DNA of 64,000 bases from JAXLXE01 sp046328115 (GCA_046328115.1 JAXLXE010000001.1:2790001-2854000), one strand, 5' to 3'. Shown: positions 50,742-59,859, counted from the first letter of the stretch. Numbers and translations are program-made. Notes: generated by a model from the sequence alone, not told the origin.

Positions 50742-52094
50742 CTAGCTGTCAAGCGCGCTCTGCGCGCGCTGCTGCGCCTTGACCATCGCGTCCACCGGAT
50801 CCGCGCGGTCCACGAGGATCGCCTCCATTCCCTTGGTGATCTCCTTGGCCACGGCCGGGAGCTGCGGGGAAATCGGTGCTTCGCGGGCATACCGAAGCTG
50901 CTCAATGGTCGTGCGAAACTGCGGCCGATCCCGGTAGTACCCTTCGCGTTCGAGACTCTCGATTGATGACTTCCTCACGGGGAAGTAGCCGGTGTTCTTG
51001 CTCCAGAACCGGTCTTGCTCCGGACTGATCCACCACTTTACGAACTCGAACGCCGCGCGCTGGCGCTCCGGCGGAAGCTTCGCGGGGATGGCAGCCGCGG
51101 CCCCACCGGTCGGCACGGCGTGGTCAAATCCTGGCATATGCGGCATGAACGCCGTGCCCAGGTCGAACTGCTTCACGTCACGTATGAACCGCCCCAGTCC
51201 GGCCGTGGAGTTGCAGAGAAACACACCCCGACCATCGATGAACTGCTGAGCCCGCACGTCTGCCTGGGTCTCCCCGGTCAACACCCGCGCGCTGCGATCC
51301 ACGTGCGCCATGGTCGCCCACAGCTCCATCACCTGGGCGCCCTCCTTCGCGAACGTCGCCTTCTTCACATCCTTGGACATGAGCTCACCCCCCGCGCTCC
51401 ACACCATGGACTCAAAGAACCACCAGTCCGCGGCGGGCAGAAAGCCGTGGACGCGGGAATCACCTTCGCCGGACGAGAGGCGTTTCGCAAGCTCCGTCAA
51501 TTCCGGCCACGTCTTCGGCGGCTTCTCTGGATCAAGCCCCGCGCTCTTGAACAGGCTCTTGTTGTAGTAGAGCAGCGGCGTGCTGCGATTGATGGGCATC
51601 GCATAGAGGATGCCGTCCCACCGCTGGTTGAGCAGCGTCGCCGGAACCAAATCGTCGAAGTTGAACGTGGGGTCATCCTTGAAGAACTGCTCCATAGGCG
51701 CCAGCGCGCCAGATGACGCGAACTGCGGTGTGGCGTGGATCTCCATCTGGATCAGCTCGGGCACGTCATTGCTCACGAGCGTCGCCAGGAACTTCTCCTG
51801 AACGCCGTTGTAGCTCTGTTGGAGCACGGCCTCCACCTCCACGCGCTCCTGGGACGCATTGAACTTAGCAACCTGCCCAACGATCACCTCGCCAAGCTGG
51901 CCGCCGAGACCGTACCAGAACCGAACCTTGATTCTGCCGCCGGTCGCCTGCGCCGCCGGGGCGGCGGCCGCGGCCTTTGATTCGGTGGGCGGTTTCTGGC
52001 TCGCCCCACCGGAATTCGTCGGCGACGATGGTGCACACGCCGCCACCACCCCCACCGAAGACAGCCACAACAGATCTCTCCTGGTAACTCTCAC
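50742..52094 (-). CDS. UgpB-like ABC substrate-binding lipoprotein
   Basis: A 450-residue exported binding protein. The N-terminus has TRRDLLWLSSVGVVAAC, a Tat-like lipoprotein signal with cysteine near residue 20, then an Ala/Pro/Ser linker. The mature part matches E. coli UgpB strikingly in STPLLYYNKSLFKSAGLDPE and PPKTWPELTELAKRL, and near the end in NTGYFPVRKSSI, so sn-glycerol 3-phosphate or glycerophosphodiesters are credible ligands. GTG 52094 has GGAGG 5 nt upstream. It sits between the permease pair and a TIM-barrel gene. Confidence 0.87.
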   Translation of the reverse strand: MRVTRRDLLWLSSVGVVAACAPSSPTNSGGASQKPPTESKAAAAAPAAQATGGRIKVRFWYGLGGQLGEVIVGQVAKFNASQERVEVEAVLQQSYNGVQEKFLATLVSNDVPELIQMEIHATPQFASSGALAPMEQFFKDDPTFNFDDLVPATLLNQRWDGILYAMPINRSTPLLYYNKSLFKSAGLDPEKPPKTWPELTELAKRLSSGEGDSRVHGFLPAADWWFFESMVWSAGGELMSKDVKKATFAKEGAQVMELWATMAHVDRSARVLTGETQADVRAQQFIDGRGVFLCNSTAGLGRFIRDVKQFDLGTAFMPHMPGFDHAVPTGGAAAAIPAKLPPERQRAAFEFVKWWISPEQDRFWSKNTGYFPVRKSSIESLEREGYYRDRPQFRTTIEQLRYAREAPISPQLPAVAKEITKGMEAILVDRADPVDAMVKAQQRAQSALDS

Positions 52095-52129
52095 CACTAC
52101 CTCCTGAGTTTCCGGTCGCCGACTACTGG

Positions 52130-52993
52130 TCAACCCTTGAGTCCACTACTCGCGACGCCCTTGACGAAAAAGCGTTGGGTTGCGATGAACAGGCCCAGCA
52201 GCGGGGCCATGGCAAACGTGCACGCCGCGAGAAGCTCATTCCAGCGAGTCCCTCCCTCAAACTCGATGAACCGCCGAAGCCCCAGGGTGATCGTTCTCAT
52301 GGAGTCAGACTCCGTCGCCACCAGAGGCCAAAAGAGGTCGTTGTAGTGGGCCACGAAGCTGAACAGGGCGAAGGTCACCAGGGTCGGGACGCACTGGGCG
52401 ACCATGACGTGCCACATCACACCCGGATGGCCGCAGCCATCCAGGCGCGCCGCGTCCACGAAATCCTGAGCGACCTGCCGAAACGACTGCCGCAGCAGAA
52501 AGATGCCGAACGCGCTGGTGGCAAACGGCACGATCAGCGCCAGGTACGTGTCCTTCCAGCCCAGCCAGGAGACCAGTACGAACGTGGGGATAAAGGTCAC
52601 CTGCACCGGGACCATCATGGTGATCAGTACCACCACGAATAGGGCGTCGCGTCCGGGGAATCGCAGTCGGGCGAAACCGTAGGCCGCGGGGATGATCGTC
52701 GCGAACTGGAGGGCCAGGATCCCCAGGGAAGTGACCGTGCTGTTGAAGAAATAGCGGCCGAAGCTGGCGCGGCTCCAGGCCTGCCCGTAATTTGTCCACT
52801 GAGGCTCCGCCGGGAGGAGGCGAGCGAAGTCGAACACCTCCGGAAGCGACTTGAGCGACGTGGACAACATCCAGAAGAAGGGAAGCGCGGTGCCCAAGGT
52901 GGCGATCAGGAGGACTGCGTAGGTGAGGCCTGACGAGGCCGTGGCGCGGAAGATGGGACGCGCGGCGGGCAACGTCAGACGTCTCGCGTGCAT
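52130..52993 (-). CDS. ABC transporter permease (UgpE/MalG-like)
   Basis: A 287-residue permease of the CUT1 family with six transmembrane segments; the first is GLTYAVLLIATLGTALPFFW. The EAA loop is DFVDAARLDGCGHPGVMWHV, where the ATPase docks. ATG 52993 overlaps the upstream permease TGA (TGATG), the preferred start; earlier in-frame starts lie inside that gene. Pairs with the UgpA-like permease. Confidence 0.88.
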   Translation of the reverse strand: MHARRLTLPAARPIFRATASSGLTYAVLLIATLGTALPFFWMLSTSLKSLPEVFDFARLLPAEPQWTNYGQAWSRASFGRYFFNSTVTSLGILALQFATIIPAAYGFARLRFPGRDALFVVVLITMMVPVQVTFIPTFVLVSWLGWKDTYLALIVPFATSAFGIFLLRQSFRQVAQDFVDAARLDGCGHPGVMWHVMVAQCVPTLVTFALFSFVAHYNDLFWPLVATESDSMRTITLGLRRFIEFEGGTRWNELLAACTFAMAPLLGLFIATQRFFVKGVASSGLKG

Positions 52994-53916
52994 CAGTAGT
53001 GCACCCATAGCCGCGCAACCACCAGCTTCGCAGCGGTGAACGAAAGCAGGCACACCAGCATCACCACGGCGACGGCGGAACCCAGCCCAACCTGGTAGTT
53101 CTGAAACGCCTGCTCGTACAAGTACCAGACCAGGATGTTCGTGCTATCGACGGGGCCGCCCCGCGTCATCACCAGGACTTGCTCGAAGTCCTGGAATGAC
53201 CCGATCACCGCCACTACGACGACGAACAGCGTCATGGGAGAGATCAGCGGGAGAGTGATGTGCCGAACGCGATGCCAGATCCCCGCGCCGTCGACCTTGG
53301 CTGCTTCGTGCAGCTCCTGGGGTATTGATTGCAGCCCCGCCAGGAACAGCACCGTGTAGTAGCCTACGGACTTCCACACCTTGACGAGAATGAGCGCCGG
53401 CAGCGCGGAGGCCGTGCTCTGCAGCCACACCGGCGCCGGCAGCCCCAACGCCCGTAGCGCACCGTTGATCAGCCCACGCTCCGCGTCGTACAGGAACAGC
53501 CACAGCGTGGCCACGATGACCCACGGTGTCAGATGCGGGACAAACAGCAGTGCCCGGAAAAAGGAGATACCGCGCACCTTGACGTCAAGGACGAGCGCCA
53601 TGCTCAGGCTCAACAGTACGATCAGCGTCACCGAGCCACCGCTGAAAACGAGCGTGTTGGCAACCACGCGCCAGAACGTCTCGGATGCCGCGAGCCGCTC
53701 AAAATTCTGTAGCCCCACGAACGTTGGTGCCGCGGACGCCAGGTTCCACTTGTACAGACTCATCGCCAGCGAGAAAGCCACCGGCATGAGCCAGAACGCC
53801 AGGATCAGCATCACGGCGGGACCCACACACAAGTAGCCGGCGAGTGTGTCACCGCGCAGCACAAACGCGGGCCGCCTGGACACGACAGGGATTGGGAGTG
53901 CCGTTGCTTGCTGCAA
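52993..53916 (-). CDS. ABC transporter permease (UgpA/MalF-like)
   Basis: A 307-residue permease, first gene of the operon, start TTG 53916. Membrane segments include YLCVGPAVMLILAFWLMPVAF and VTLIVLLSLSMALVLDV. The EAA coupling loop is IPQELHEAAKVDGAGIWHRV. A PVDSTNILVWYLYEQAF segment resembles UgpA. No ATP-binding subunit is encoded in this operon or window, so a shared MsiK/UgpC-type ATPase elsewhere is expected. Upstream lie Pho-box-like repeats. Confidence 0.88.
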   Translation of the reverse strand: MQQATALPIPVVSRRPAFVLRGDTLAGYLCVGPAVMLILAFWLMPVAFSLAMSLYKWNLASAAPTFVGLQNFERLAASETFWRVVANTLVFSGGSVTLIVLLSLSMALVLDVKVRGISFFRALLFVPHLTPWVIVATLWLFLYDAERGLINGALRALGLPAPVWLQSTASALPALILVKVWKSVGYYTVLFLAGLQSIPQELHEAAKVDGAGIWHRVRHITLPLISPMTLFVVVVAVIGSFQDFEQVLVMTRGGPVDSTNILVWYLYEQAFQNYQVGLGSAVAVVMLVCLLSFTAAKLVVARLWVHY

Positions 53917-53979
53917 CCAGGCCTCCGGCCCCGGGGGATTTGGACCGCGCGGTGCGCGCGATTCACCGTGGCACAGAGG

Positions 53980-54035
53980 AGCGTAGAGCGGGGCTGTTAA
54001 GCTGACAGGTGCCGACCCCTTAACAGTGAGTCAAC
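53980..54035 (-). promoter_or_regulatory. Pho-box-like repeats and -10 upstream of Ugp-like operon
   Basis: Reading the minus strand, four 7-mers begin exactly 11 bp apart: GTTGACT (from 54035), GTTAAGG (54024), GGCACCT (54013) and GCTTAAC (54002). Ten nt after the last is TACGCT (53985-53980), a TANNNT -10 candidate, 64 nt before TTG 53916. The arrangement mirrors that at 6133-6187 upstream of the phn operon, though the units are weaker matches. On the plus strand the same bases form CTGTTAAG/CTTAACAG and CCCTTAA/TTAAGGG inverted repeats. Confidence 0.4.
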
Positions 54036-54068
54036 GGAGACTTAAGGGAAGCCCAGCCACCACTTCGC

Positions 54069-54074
54069 TACCAT
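54069..54074 (+). promoter_or_regulatory. candidate -10 element (TACCAT)
   Basis: GCTACCAT lies 49 nt before the metY start. TTAAGGG (54042-54048) is the only nearby upstream motif. No SAM riboswitch fold could be recognised in the 207-nt intergenic region. Confidence 0.33.
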
Positions 54075-54123
54075 TGCCACGCACCCTCCGTGCCGCCCCC
54101 ACCGAATCCCCTCGGAGCATCCC

Positions 54124-55443
54124 ATGACTGAGCAGCCCCGCCAGTTCGGTTTCGATACCCGGGCCATCCATGCCGGCCAACGGCCGGATCCGTACACCGG
54201 CGCTCGTGCGATGCCGATCTACCAGACCACGTCGTTCGTCTTCGAAAGCCCGGACCACGCCGCCAATCTCTTCGAGCTTCAGGAGTACGGCAACATCTAC
54301 TCGCGGATCGGGAACCCCACGGTGGCAGCGTTCGAGGAGCGGATCGCCTCGCTCGAAGGCGGGGCCGGCGCCGTGGCGACGGCCTCGGGACAGGCGGCGC
54401 AGTTCCTGGCGCTGTTCACCATGCTGGTGCCGGGCGATCATATCGTGGCGGCGCGGACCCTGTACGGCGGCACATTCACCCAGTTTGAGCACACCTTCCG
54501 CAAGCTGAGCATAGACGTCACCTTCGTGGATCCGGACGATCCCGGCAACTTTGCGCGCGCCATCACTGAACGCACCCGCGCGCTGTACGGCGAGACCATT
54601 GGCAACCCCAGTGGAAACGTGCTGGACATCGAGGCTGTGGCGCGAATCGCCCATGCCAACGACATCCCGCTGGTGGTGGACAACACGTTCGCTTCACCCT
54701 ATCTGTGCCGACCCATCGAGTGGGGTGCGGACATCGTGGTCCACTCCGCCACCAAGTTCATCGGCGGCCATGGCACGTCCATCGCCGGTGCGATCGTGGA
54801 ATCCGGGCGGTTCAACTGGGGCAACGGCAAGTTCGATACGATCGCCAAACCGTCGCCGGCGTACCACGGCCTGGCGTTCTACGAGACGTTTGGGCTGTAC
54901 GGCTACCTGATGAAGGTGCGCTGCGAGTCGCTGCGCGACGTGGGCGCGTGCCTCTCTCCGTTCAACGCGTTCCTGTTGCTGCTGGGTCTGGAGACGCTGC
55001 CCCTCCGGATGGAGCGCCACTGCCAGAACGCGCTGGCGGTGGCGGAGATGCTGTCGGCGCACCCGGCGGTGGAGTGGGTGCGCTACCCAGGTCTGTCATC
55101 GAACGCCTACCAGCCGTTGGCACGGAAGTACCTGCCCCGCGGCACTGGCGCCGTCTTCACATTCGGCATCAAGGGTGGTCGAGCGGCCGGCAAGGCGTTC
55201 ATCGAGTCTCTGGAGCTGGTCTCCCATCTGGCCAACGTGGGCGACGCCAAGACGCTGGTGATCCATCCGGCGTCCACCACACATCAGCAGATGAGCGACT
55301 CGGACCTGACCGCCGCCGGCATCGGCCCTGAGATGATCAGGCTGTCTATTGGGCTGGAGAGCATCGAGGACATCCTGTGGGACCTTGACCAGGCGCTCGT
55401 GGCCTCCTCACGGGCTGGCGCGTCCGCGGGGGTGACCGCGTGA
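54124..55443 (+). CDS. metY: O-acetylhomoserine sulfhydrylase MetY
   Basis: A 439-residue PLP enzyme of the Cys/Met metabolism family that makes homocysteine from O-acetylhomoserine and sulfide. The PLP lysine is K211 in HSATKFIGGHG; other cofactor contacts are in ATASGQAA, GETIGNPSG and VVDNTFASP. The N-terminal FGFDTRAIHAGQRPDP and length are typical of MetY rather than MetB. It completes the pathway begun by MetX at 43727. A CoA-binding protein gene overlaps its stop by 4 nt, a common pairing with MetY. Confidence 0.93.
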   Translation: MTEQPRQFGFDTRAIHAGQRPDPYTGARAMPIYQTTSFVFESPDHAANLFELQEYGNIYSRIGNPTVAAFEERIASLEGGAGAVATASGQAAQFLALFTMLVPGDHIVAARTLYGGTFTQFEHTFRKLSIDVTFVDPDDPGNFARAITERTRALYGETIGNPSGNVLDIEAVARIAHANDIPLVVDNTFASPYLCRPIEWGADIVVHSATKFIGGHGTSIAGAIVESGRFNWGNGKFDTIAKPSPAYHGLAFYETFGLYGYLMKVRCESLRDVGACLSPFNAFLLLLGLETLPLRMERHCQNALAVAEMLSAHPAVEWVRYPGLSSNAYQPLARKYLPRGTGAVFTFGIKGGRAAGKAFIESLELVSHLANVGDAKTLVIHPASTTHQQMSDSDLTAAGIGPEMIRLSIGLESIEDILWDLDQALVASSRAGASAGVTA

Positions 55444-55943
55444 CTGCTCACGGAGCCGGGGTGGATCCACGCTACCAGGATCCTGCCACGATCCGCCGCA
55501 TCTACGGCTACACCCGCACCGTGGCAATCGTCGGCCTCTCACCCAATCGGTTGCGACCCAGCTTCTTTGTTGGGCAGTACCTGCAGTACCGCGGGTTCCG
55601 GATCATCCCGGTAAACCCGACCGTGGACCAGATCCTGGGCGAGCGCTCCTGCCCGTCGCTCGGCGAGATCGCGGAGCCGGTGGACGTGGTGGACGTGTTC
55701 CGCGCACCCGACGCGTGCCCTGCGATCGCGCGGGAGGCCGTCAAGATCGGCGCAAAGGCGCTGTGGCTGCAGTTTGGCGTGATCTCGCCAGAGGCGGCCG
55801 AGATCGCGTCCAGCGCGGGTCTTGACGTGGTGATGGATCGCTGCATGAAGATCGAGCACGGCCGTTGGTACGGCGAGATGCACTGGTTTGGCCTGAACAC
55901 CGGCATCGTGACCTCGCGGCGCCCGGCCGCGCGACGGAGCTGA
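55440..55943 (+). CDS. CoA-binding (YccU-like) protein
   Basis: A 167-residue Rossmann protein with a CoA-binding domain. Diagnostic segments are VAIVGLSPNRLRPSFFVGQYL, VNPTVDQILGERSCPSL and DVVDVFRAPDACP; VVMDRCMKIEHGRW near the end is the conserved C-terminal helix. GTG 55440 overlaps the metY stop (GTGA), so it is translationally coupled and probably linked to sulfur or methionine metabolism. Molecular function is not established for the family. Confidence 0.88.
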   Translation: MTAHGAGVDPRYQDPATIRRIYGYTRTVAIVGLSPNRLRPSFFVGQYLQYRGFRIIPVNPTVDQILGERSCPSLGEIAEPVDVVDVFRAPDACPAIAREAVKIGAKALWLQFGVISPEAAEIASSAGLDVVMDRCMKIEHGRWYGEMHWFGLNTGIVTSRRPAARRS

Positions 55944-55947
55944 AGGC

Positions 55948-57180
55948 ATGCTGGGCGGCGCCGTCGGCATGGTCGTCGGCGCGTTCGCGATCGTGCTGTT
56001 TGTCGGCGGCATCCGGCTGGCGTTTGGCGTCTGGATCCACCCGCTAGAAGAAGACTTCCACGTGGACCGGGCGGCGCTGTCGCTGGTGGCCGCGCTGGGC
56101 TACCTCACGTTCGGCCTCATCCAGCCATTCCTGGGCCGGATCGTGGACGTGTACGGCTCGCGGCTGGTGCTGCCCGGCGCGGTGCTGCTGTCCGGGATCG
56201 GTCTGTGCGCGTCTTCGCTCACCTCATCATACTGGGCATTCCTGGCCGTGTACTCGCTGCTGGCCTCGGTGGGATTCGCCGGGCTGGCGAACGCCACGCT
56301 TGCGGCGGCGGTGACCCAGCGGTTCACGTCACGCCGGGGGCTGGCGTTTGGCGCCATCAGCGCCGGGGGCCCGTTTGGGCAGCTTGTGATGGCGCCGCTG
56401 GCGGCGATCGGCGTGGAGGTGGTGGGCTGGCGTTCGACAATGGGCGCCCTGGGCGTGGTGCTGCTGGCGGTGGCGCTCCCCCTGGCCTGGCTTGTGCTCG
56501 GACGCACCGCCCCGCCGGCCCGCGCCGCGGGCGCATCCACCGGAGTGCTGGCGGTCTACGCCGCGGCGCTCAAGAACCGCGGGTTCCAACTCCTCTTCGC
56601 CGCCTACTTCATTTGCGGCGTCACAACCCTGGGCCTCGTCCACACGCACATCGTCCCCTACGGCATCGACCTGGGGCTGCCGGACGTGAATGCCGCTCGC
56701 GTACTGGGGCTGATTGGGTTGTGCAACGGGTTCGGGCTCATTGCCTGGGGTCACCTGGCCGACCGCTGGGGCGGCCGCACCCCGCTGATCTACGTGTTCG
56801 CGGTGCGCTCCGTGGCGCTGCTCTGGGTGTCCACCGCCAGCACGGAGGCCAACCTGTTGACATTTGCCTTGATCTTCGGGATGACGGACATGGCCACCAT
56901 CCCCCTCTCCGCGAACGCGGCGGCGGCGCTGCTGGGCCCTCGGGTGATTGGCGTGACGGTGGGGCTGCTAGCTGTCGCGCACCAGATGGGCTCGGCTGTA
57001 GGCTCCTACCTGGCCGGTTACGGGTTCCGCGAGCTCCACGGATACCCGCCCATCATCATCGCCGCGGCCGGCGTGGCGCTACTGGGCTCGCTGTGCTGCA
57101 TCGCGCTGGACATCGGCCGATACCGCGTGGTCGAGACGGGCGGCTCCGCCGGGTTGGCCCCTTCCGGCGCCGCCTCCTGA
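55948..57180 (+). CDS. MFS transporter
   Basis: A 410-residue major facilitator with 12 hydrophobic segments, starting 4 nt after the CoA-binding gene. The A-like loop motif is FLGRIVDVYGSRLV and the second-half equivalent is GHLADRWGGRTPLIY. It resembles the oxalate/formate or monocarboxylate antiporter group (GGIRLAFGVWIHPLEEDFHV). Substrate unknown. Likely the third gene of the metY transcript. Confidence 0.85.
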   Translation: MLGGAVGMVVGAFAIVLFVGGIRLAFGVWIHPLEEDFHVDRAALSLVAALGYLTFGLIQPFLGRIVDVYGSRLVLPGAVLLSGIGLCASSLTSSYWAFLAVYSLLASVGFAGLANATLAAAVTQRFTSRRGLAFGAISAGGPFGQLVMAPLAAIGVEVVGWRSTMGALGVVLLAVALPLAWLVLGRTAPPARAAGASTGVLAVYAAALKNRGFQLLFAAYFICGVTTLGLVHTHIVPYGIDLGLPDVNAARVLGLIGLCNGFGLIAWGHLADRWGGRTPLIYVFAVRSVALLWVSTASTEANLLTFALIFGMTDMATIPLSANAAAALLGPRVIGVTVGLLAVAHQMGSAVGSYLAGYGFRELHGYPPIIIAAAGVALLGSLCCIALDIGRYRVVETGGSAGLAPSGAAS

Positions 57181-57230
57181 GCCCTTAGAATCCAACTCGG
57201 CGCCGCGGGCGCGGCCGCGGAGGGTGGGAG

Positions 57231-58235
57231 ATGAGCGCGGCAATCGTCGCGGAGGGGCTGGGCCGGGTGTTCCGCGTCCAGCAGAAACCGCCGGGCATCA
57301 TGGGCTCTCTGCGGTCGCTCTTCAACCGCGTGGAGCTAGACGTGCACGCCGTGCGCGAGGTGACCTTCACCATCGCGCCGGGTGAGCTCATCGGCTTCCT
57401 GGGTCCGAACGGAGCGGGGAAGACCACCACGCTCAAGATGCTGGCCGGTCTGCTACACCCCACCAGCGGGACCGTCCGCGTGCTGGGCCATGAGCCCTAC
57501 CGCCGTGAGCGAGCGTTCCAGCGGCGCATCGCCCTCATCCTCGGCCAGAAGAACCAGCTCTGGTGGGATCTGCCGGCGATCGAGTCGTTCATTCTGAACC
57601 GCGAGATCTACGGCATCCCGCGCGATCGATACCAGGCCACGCTGGGCGAACTGGTGGACTTGCTGGATCTGGGCAGAATCCTGGACGTGCAGGTGCGGAA
57701 GCTCTCGCTGGGCGAGCGCATGAAGTGTGAGCTGGCAGGCGCGCTCTTACACCGGCCCGACCTGCTGTTCCTGGACGAGCCCACCATCGGCCTGGACGTG
57801 GTGATGCAGCAACGTATCCGAGAGTTCATCGCGGAATACAACCGCCGCCACGGGGCCACGATCATCCTCACCTCCCACTACATGCAGGATGTCGCGTCCC
57901 TGTGCCGACGCGTGATCGTGATCAACCAGGGCAAACTGGTCTTCGACGGCGGCCTGGATGAGCTGGTCCGTCGGTTCGCGAACTACAAAGTCTTCACCGT
58001 GGAGCTGGGACCGTCGGCAGATGTATCCCGCGCCGCGAACTATGGTGACGTGGTGAGCATCGAGGGGACGGTGGCCACCCTACGGGTGCCACGTGACGCG
58101 GTGGCGGAGCGAGCGTCGGCGCTCCTGGCCTCGCTGGACGTGCTGGACCTGGCCATCCAGGACCCTGAGGTGGAGGACGTGATCCGGCAGGTGTTCGGCG
58201 CCACACACAGGCCGGAAGACGCGCTTGCGCCGTGA
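57231..58235 (+). CDS. ABC-2 transporter ATP-binding protein
   Basis: A 334-residue ATPase. Walker A is GPNGAGKTT, the signature is LSLGERMKCELAGALL, Walker B is LLFLDEPTIGLD and the switch is LTSHYMQD. The phrase GQKNQLWWDLPAIESF is typical of ATPases partnered with DUF990-type permeases (ABC-2 exporters of the YbhF/daunorubicin style). GGAG immediately precedes ATG. It overlaps the first permease by 4 nt and is the only ATPase for four permease genes. Confidence 0.9.
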   Translation: MSAAIVAEGLGRVFRVQQKPPGIMGSLRSLFNRVELDVHAVREVTFTIAPGELIGFLGPNGAGKTTTLKMLAGLLHPTSGTVRVLGHEPYRRERAFQRRIALILGQKNQLWWDLPAIESFILNREIYGIPRDRYQATLGELVDLLDLGRILDVQVRKLSLGERMKCELAGALLHRPDLLFLDEPTIGLDVVMQQRIREFIAEYNRRHGATIILTSHYMQDVASLCRRVIVINQGKLVFDGGLDELVRRFANYKVFTVELGPSADVSRAANYGDVVSIEGTVATLRVPRDAVAERASALLASLDVLDLAIQDPEVEDVIRQVFGATHRPEDALAP

Positions 58236-59032
58236 GCCTCCCGCTGGCCTTTCTTCGCATCGGCATCCAGGACGCACTCCAGTACCGAGCGGAGTCATTT
58301 ATCTGGATCCTGTGCGACATCGGGCCACCCATCATGATGCTGTTCGTCTGGACGGCGGCGTATGGCGGTCAGACGGACGTGGCGGGCTTCGACCTACCGA
58401 CGATGCTGACGTACACCATCGGCGTCCTGCTGCTCCGAAACGCCGTGACGTCCCACGTGGAGTGGGACGTGGATGAGGCGATCAGGATGGGCACGCTCTC
58501 AGGCCACCTGGCAAAGCCGTACCACGTCTGGCTGAGATGGTTGTGCACGACACTCGCAAGCCGCGTCTTCCGGACCGCTGTCACAGCGCCCGTGGCGCTG
58601 CTCGCCTGGCTGTTCACCACACCGTCGACCGTGACCCTGGGGTTAGCATCGGCTGAACGGGTGCTGGCCACGTCGATCAGCGTGGCCCTGGCCATCACGC
58701 TCTCGTTCCTCGTGAAGTTGATCATCGGCCTCTGCGCGTTTTGGATCTCGGACATCCACGGACTGCACCTGGTGGAGGAGATCCTGTCCTACAGCTTCGG
58801 TGGCATGCTGGTGCCCATCGAGCTGCTGCCGACGATTCTCACGCCCGTAGCAAATGTCCTGCCGTTCCGTGCGCTCTACCACGTGCCGATGAGTATCGCG
58901 CTGGGCCGGACGGAGGGAGCCGAAGCGTGGCTCGCGGTGGGCTTCCAACTGGTCTGGCTGGGCGTGCTGCTCCTGGTCGCCCGGTTCCTCTGGCGTCGCG
59001 GGCTGCTGACCTACGAGGCGGTGGGAGGGTGA
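58232..59032 (+). CDS. ABC-2 permease, pair A subunit 1
   Basis: A 266-residue membrane protein with six hydrophobic segments (for example SFIWILCDIGPPIMMLFVW). The segment VAGFDLPTMLTYTIG is shared almost exactly with the permease at 59860, showing that the two are duplicates. No ATP-binding motifs. Start GTG 58232 overlaps the ATPase stop. With the next gene it should form one heterodimeric export channel; substrate unknown. Confidence 0.85.
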   Translation: MSLPLAFLRIGIQDALQYRAESFIWILCDIGPPIMMLFVWTAAYGGQTDVAGFDLPTMLTYTIGVLLLRNAVTSHVEWDVDEAIRMGTLSGHLAKPYHVWLRWLCTTLASRVFRTAVTAPVALLAWLFTTPSTVTLGLASAERVLATSISVALAITLSFLVKLIIGLCAFWISDIHGLHLVEEILSYSFGGMLVPIELLPTILTPVANVLPFRALYHVPMSIALGRTEGAEAWLAVGFQLVWLGVLLLVARFLWRRGLLTYEAVGG

Positions 59033-59847
59033 ACGCGGCGGCAGCCACGCTCAGCACCGTCGCGCGATACCAGCGAGTGCATCTGGCCTGTCTGCGGAAC
59101 TGCCTGGCGCGGGAGCTGGAGTATCGGGCCAGCTTCATCATCAAGATGCTGGCGGCCACGGCGTGGTCCCTGCTCTCGCTGCTGTTCACCGGACTGGTAT
59201 TCGGGAACGTCCGCGAGATCGAGGGCTGGGACATGAACCGGATGCTCGTGCTGATGGGGACGTTTCTCGTCGTGGACTACCTGGCATCAGCGTTCGTCCT
59301 CGCCAACATGACCCAGCTCACGCGACTGGTGAATCAGGGCGAGCTAGACTTCATCTTGATCCGGCCCATCTCCAGCCAGTTCCTGGTGTCTTGCAGAAGG
59401 GTGGACTACACGGATGTGCCGGGCGCATTCGTGGGCGCCGCGTACGTGCTCGGCGGCATTGCTAGACTGGGCGTTCGGCCGGATCTGGAGCAGATCGCCG
59501 GCTACGTTGGGCTGATCGCGATTGCGCTGGTGACCGTGTACTCCGGCTGGTTCCTGACCACCACGCTCGTTCTGTACGCGGGGCGGATCAACAACATCGC
59601 GTTCCTGTTCCTACCGATCACCGACCTCGGCCGGATGCCTACGGACGTCTTCAAGGGCGTCTTGAGGGGGATCTTCACGTTCCTGCTCCCCGTGGCGATC
59701 ATCGGTACCGTACCCGCAAGCGTCCTGCTGGGCACCATGAGCGCGGAGGTCCTCCTGGTCCACGGCGCAATAGCCGTGGCGCTGCTCGTGCTCTCGAGCC
59801 GATTCTGGACGTACTCACTGCGGCGCTACACCAGCGCCAGCAGCTAG
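59029..59847 (+). CDS. ABC-2 permease, pair A subunit 2 (DUF990-like)
   Basis: A 272-residue permease. Blocks such as CLRNCLARELEYRASFI, NQGELDFILIRPISSQFLVS and the final RRYTSASS recur in the permease at 60650, marking these as paralogues. GTG 59029 overlaps the previous stop by 4 nt (GTGA). Six hydrophobic segments. Forms a heterodimer with subunit 1 in the proposed model. Confidence 0.85.
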   Translation: MNAAAATLSTVARYQRVHLACLRNCLARELEYRASFIIKMLAATAWSLLSLLFTGLVFGNVREIEGWDMNRMLVLMGTFLVVDYLASAFVLANMTQLTRLVNQGELDFILIRPISSQFLVSCRRVDYTDVPGAFVGAAYVLGGIARLGVRPDLEQIAGYVGLIAIALVTVYSGWFLTTTLVLYAGRINNIAFLFLPITDLGRMPTDVFKGVLRGIFTFLLPVAIIGTVPASVLLGTMSAEVLLVHGAIAVALLVLSSRFWTYSLRRYTSASS

Positions 59848-59859
59848 CGGAGCACTGCT

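Noticed and set aside
53917..54123. SAM riboswitch upstream of metY
   Set aside because: Methionine genes often have one, but I could not match the cores of SAM-I, SAM-II or SAM-IV, and the likely -10 at 54069 leaves too short a leader.
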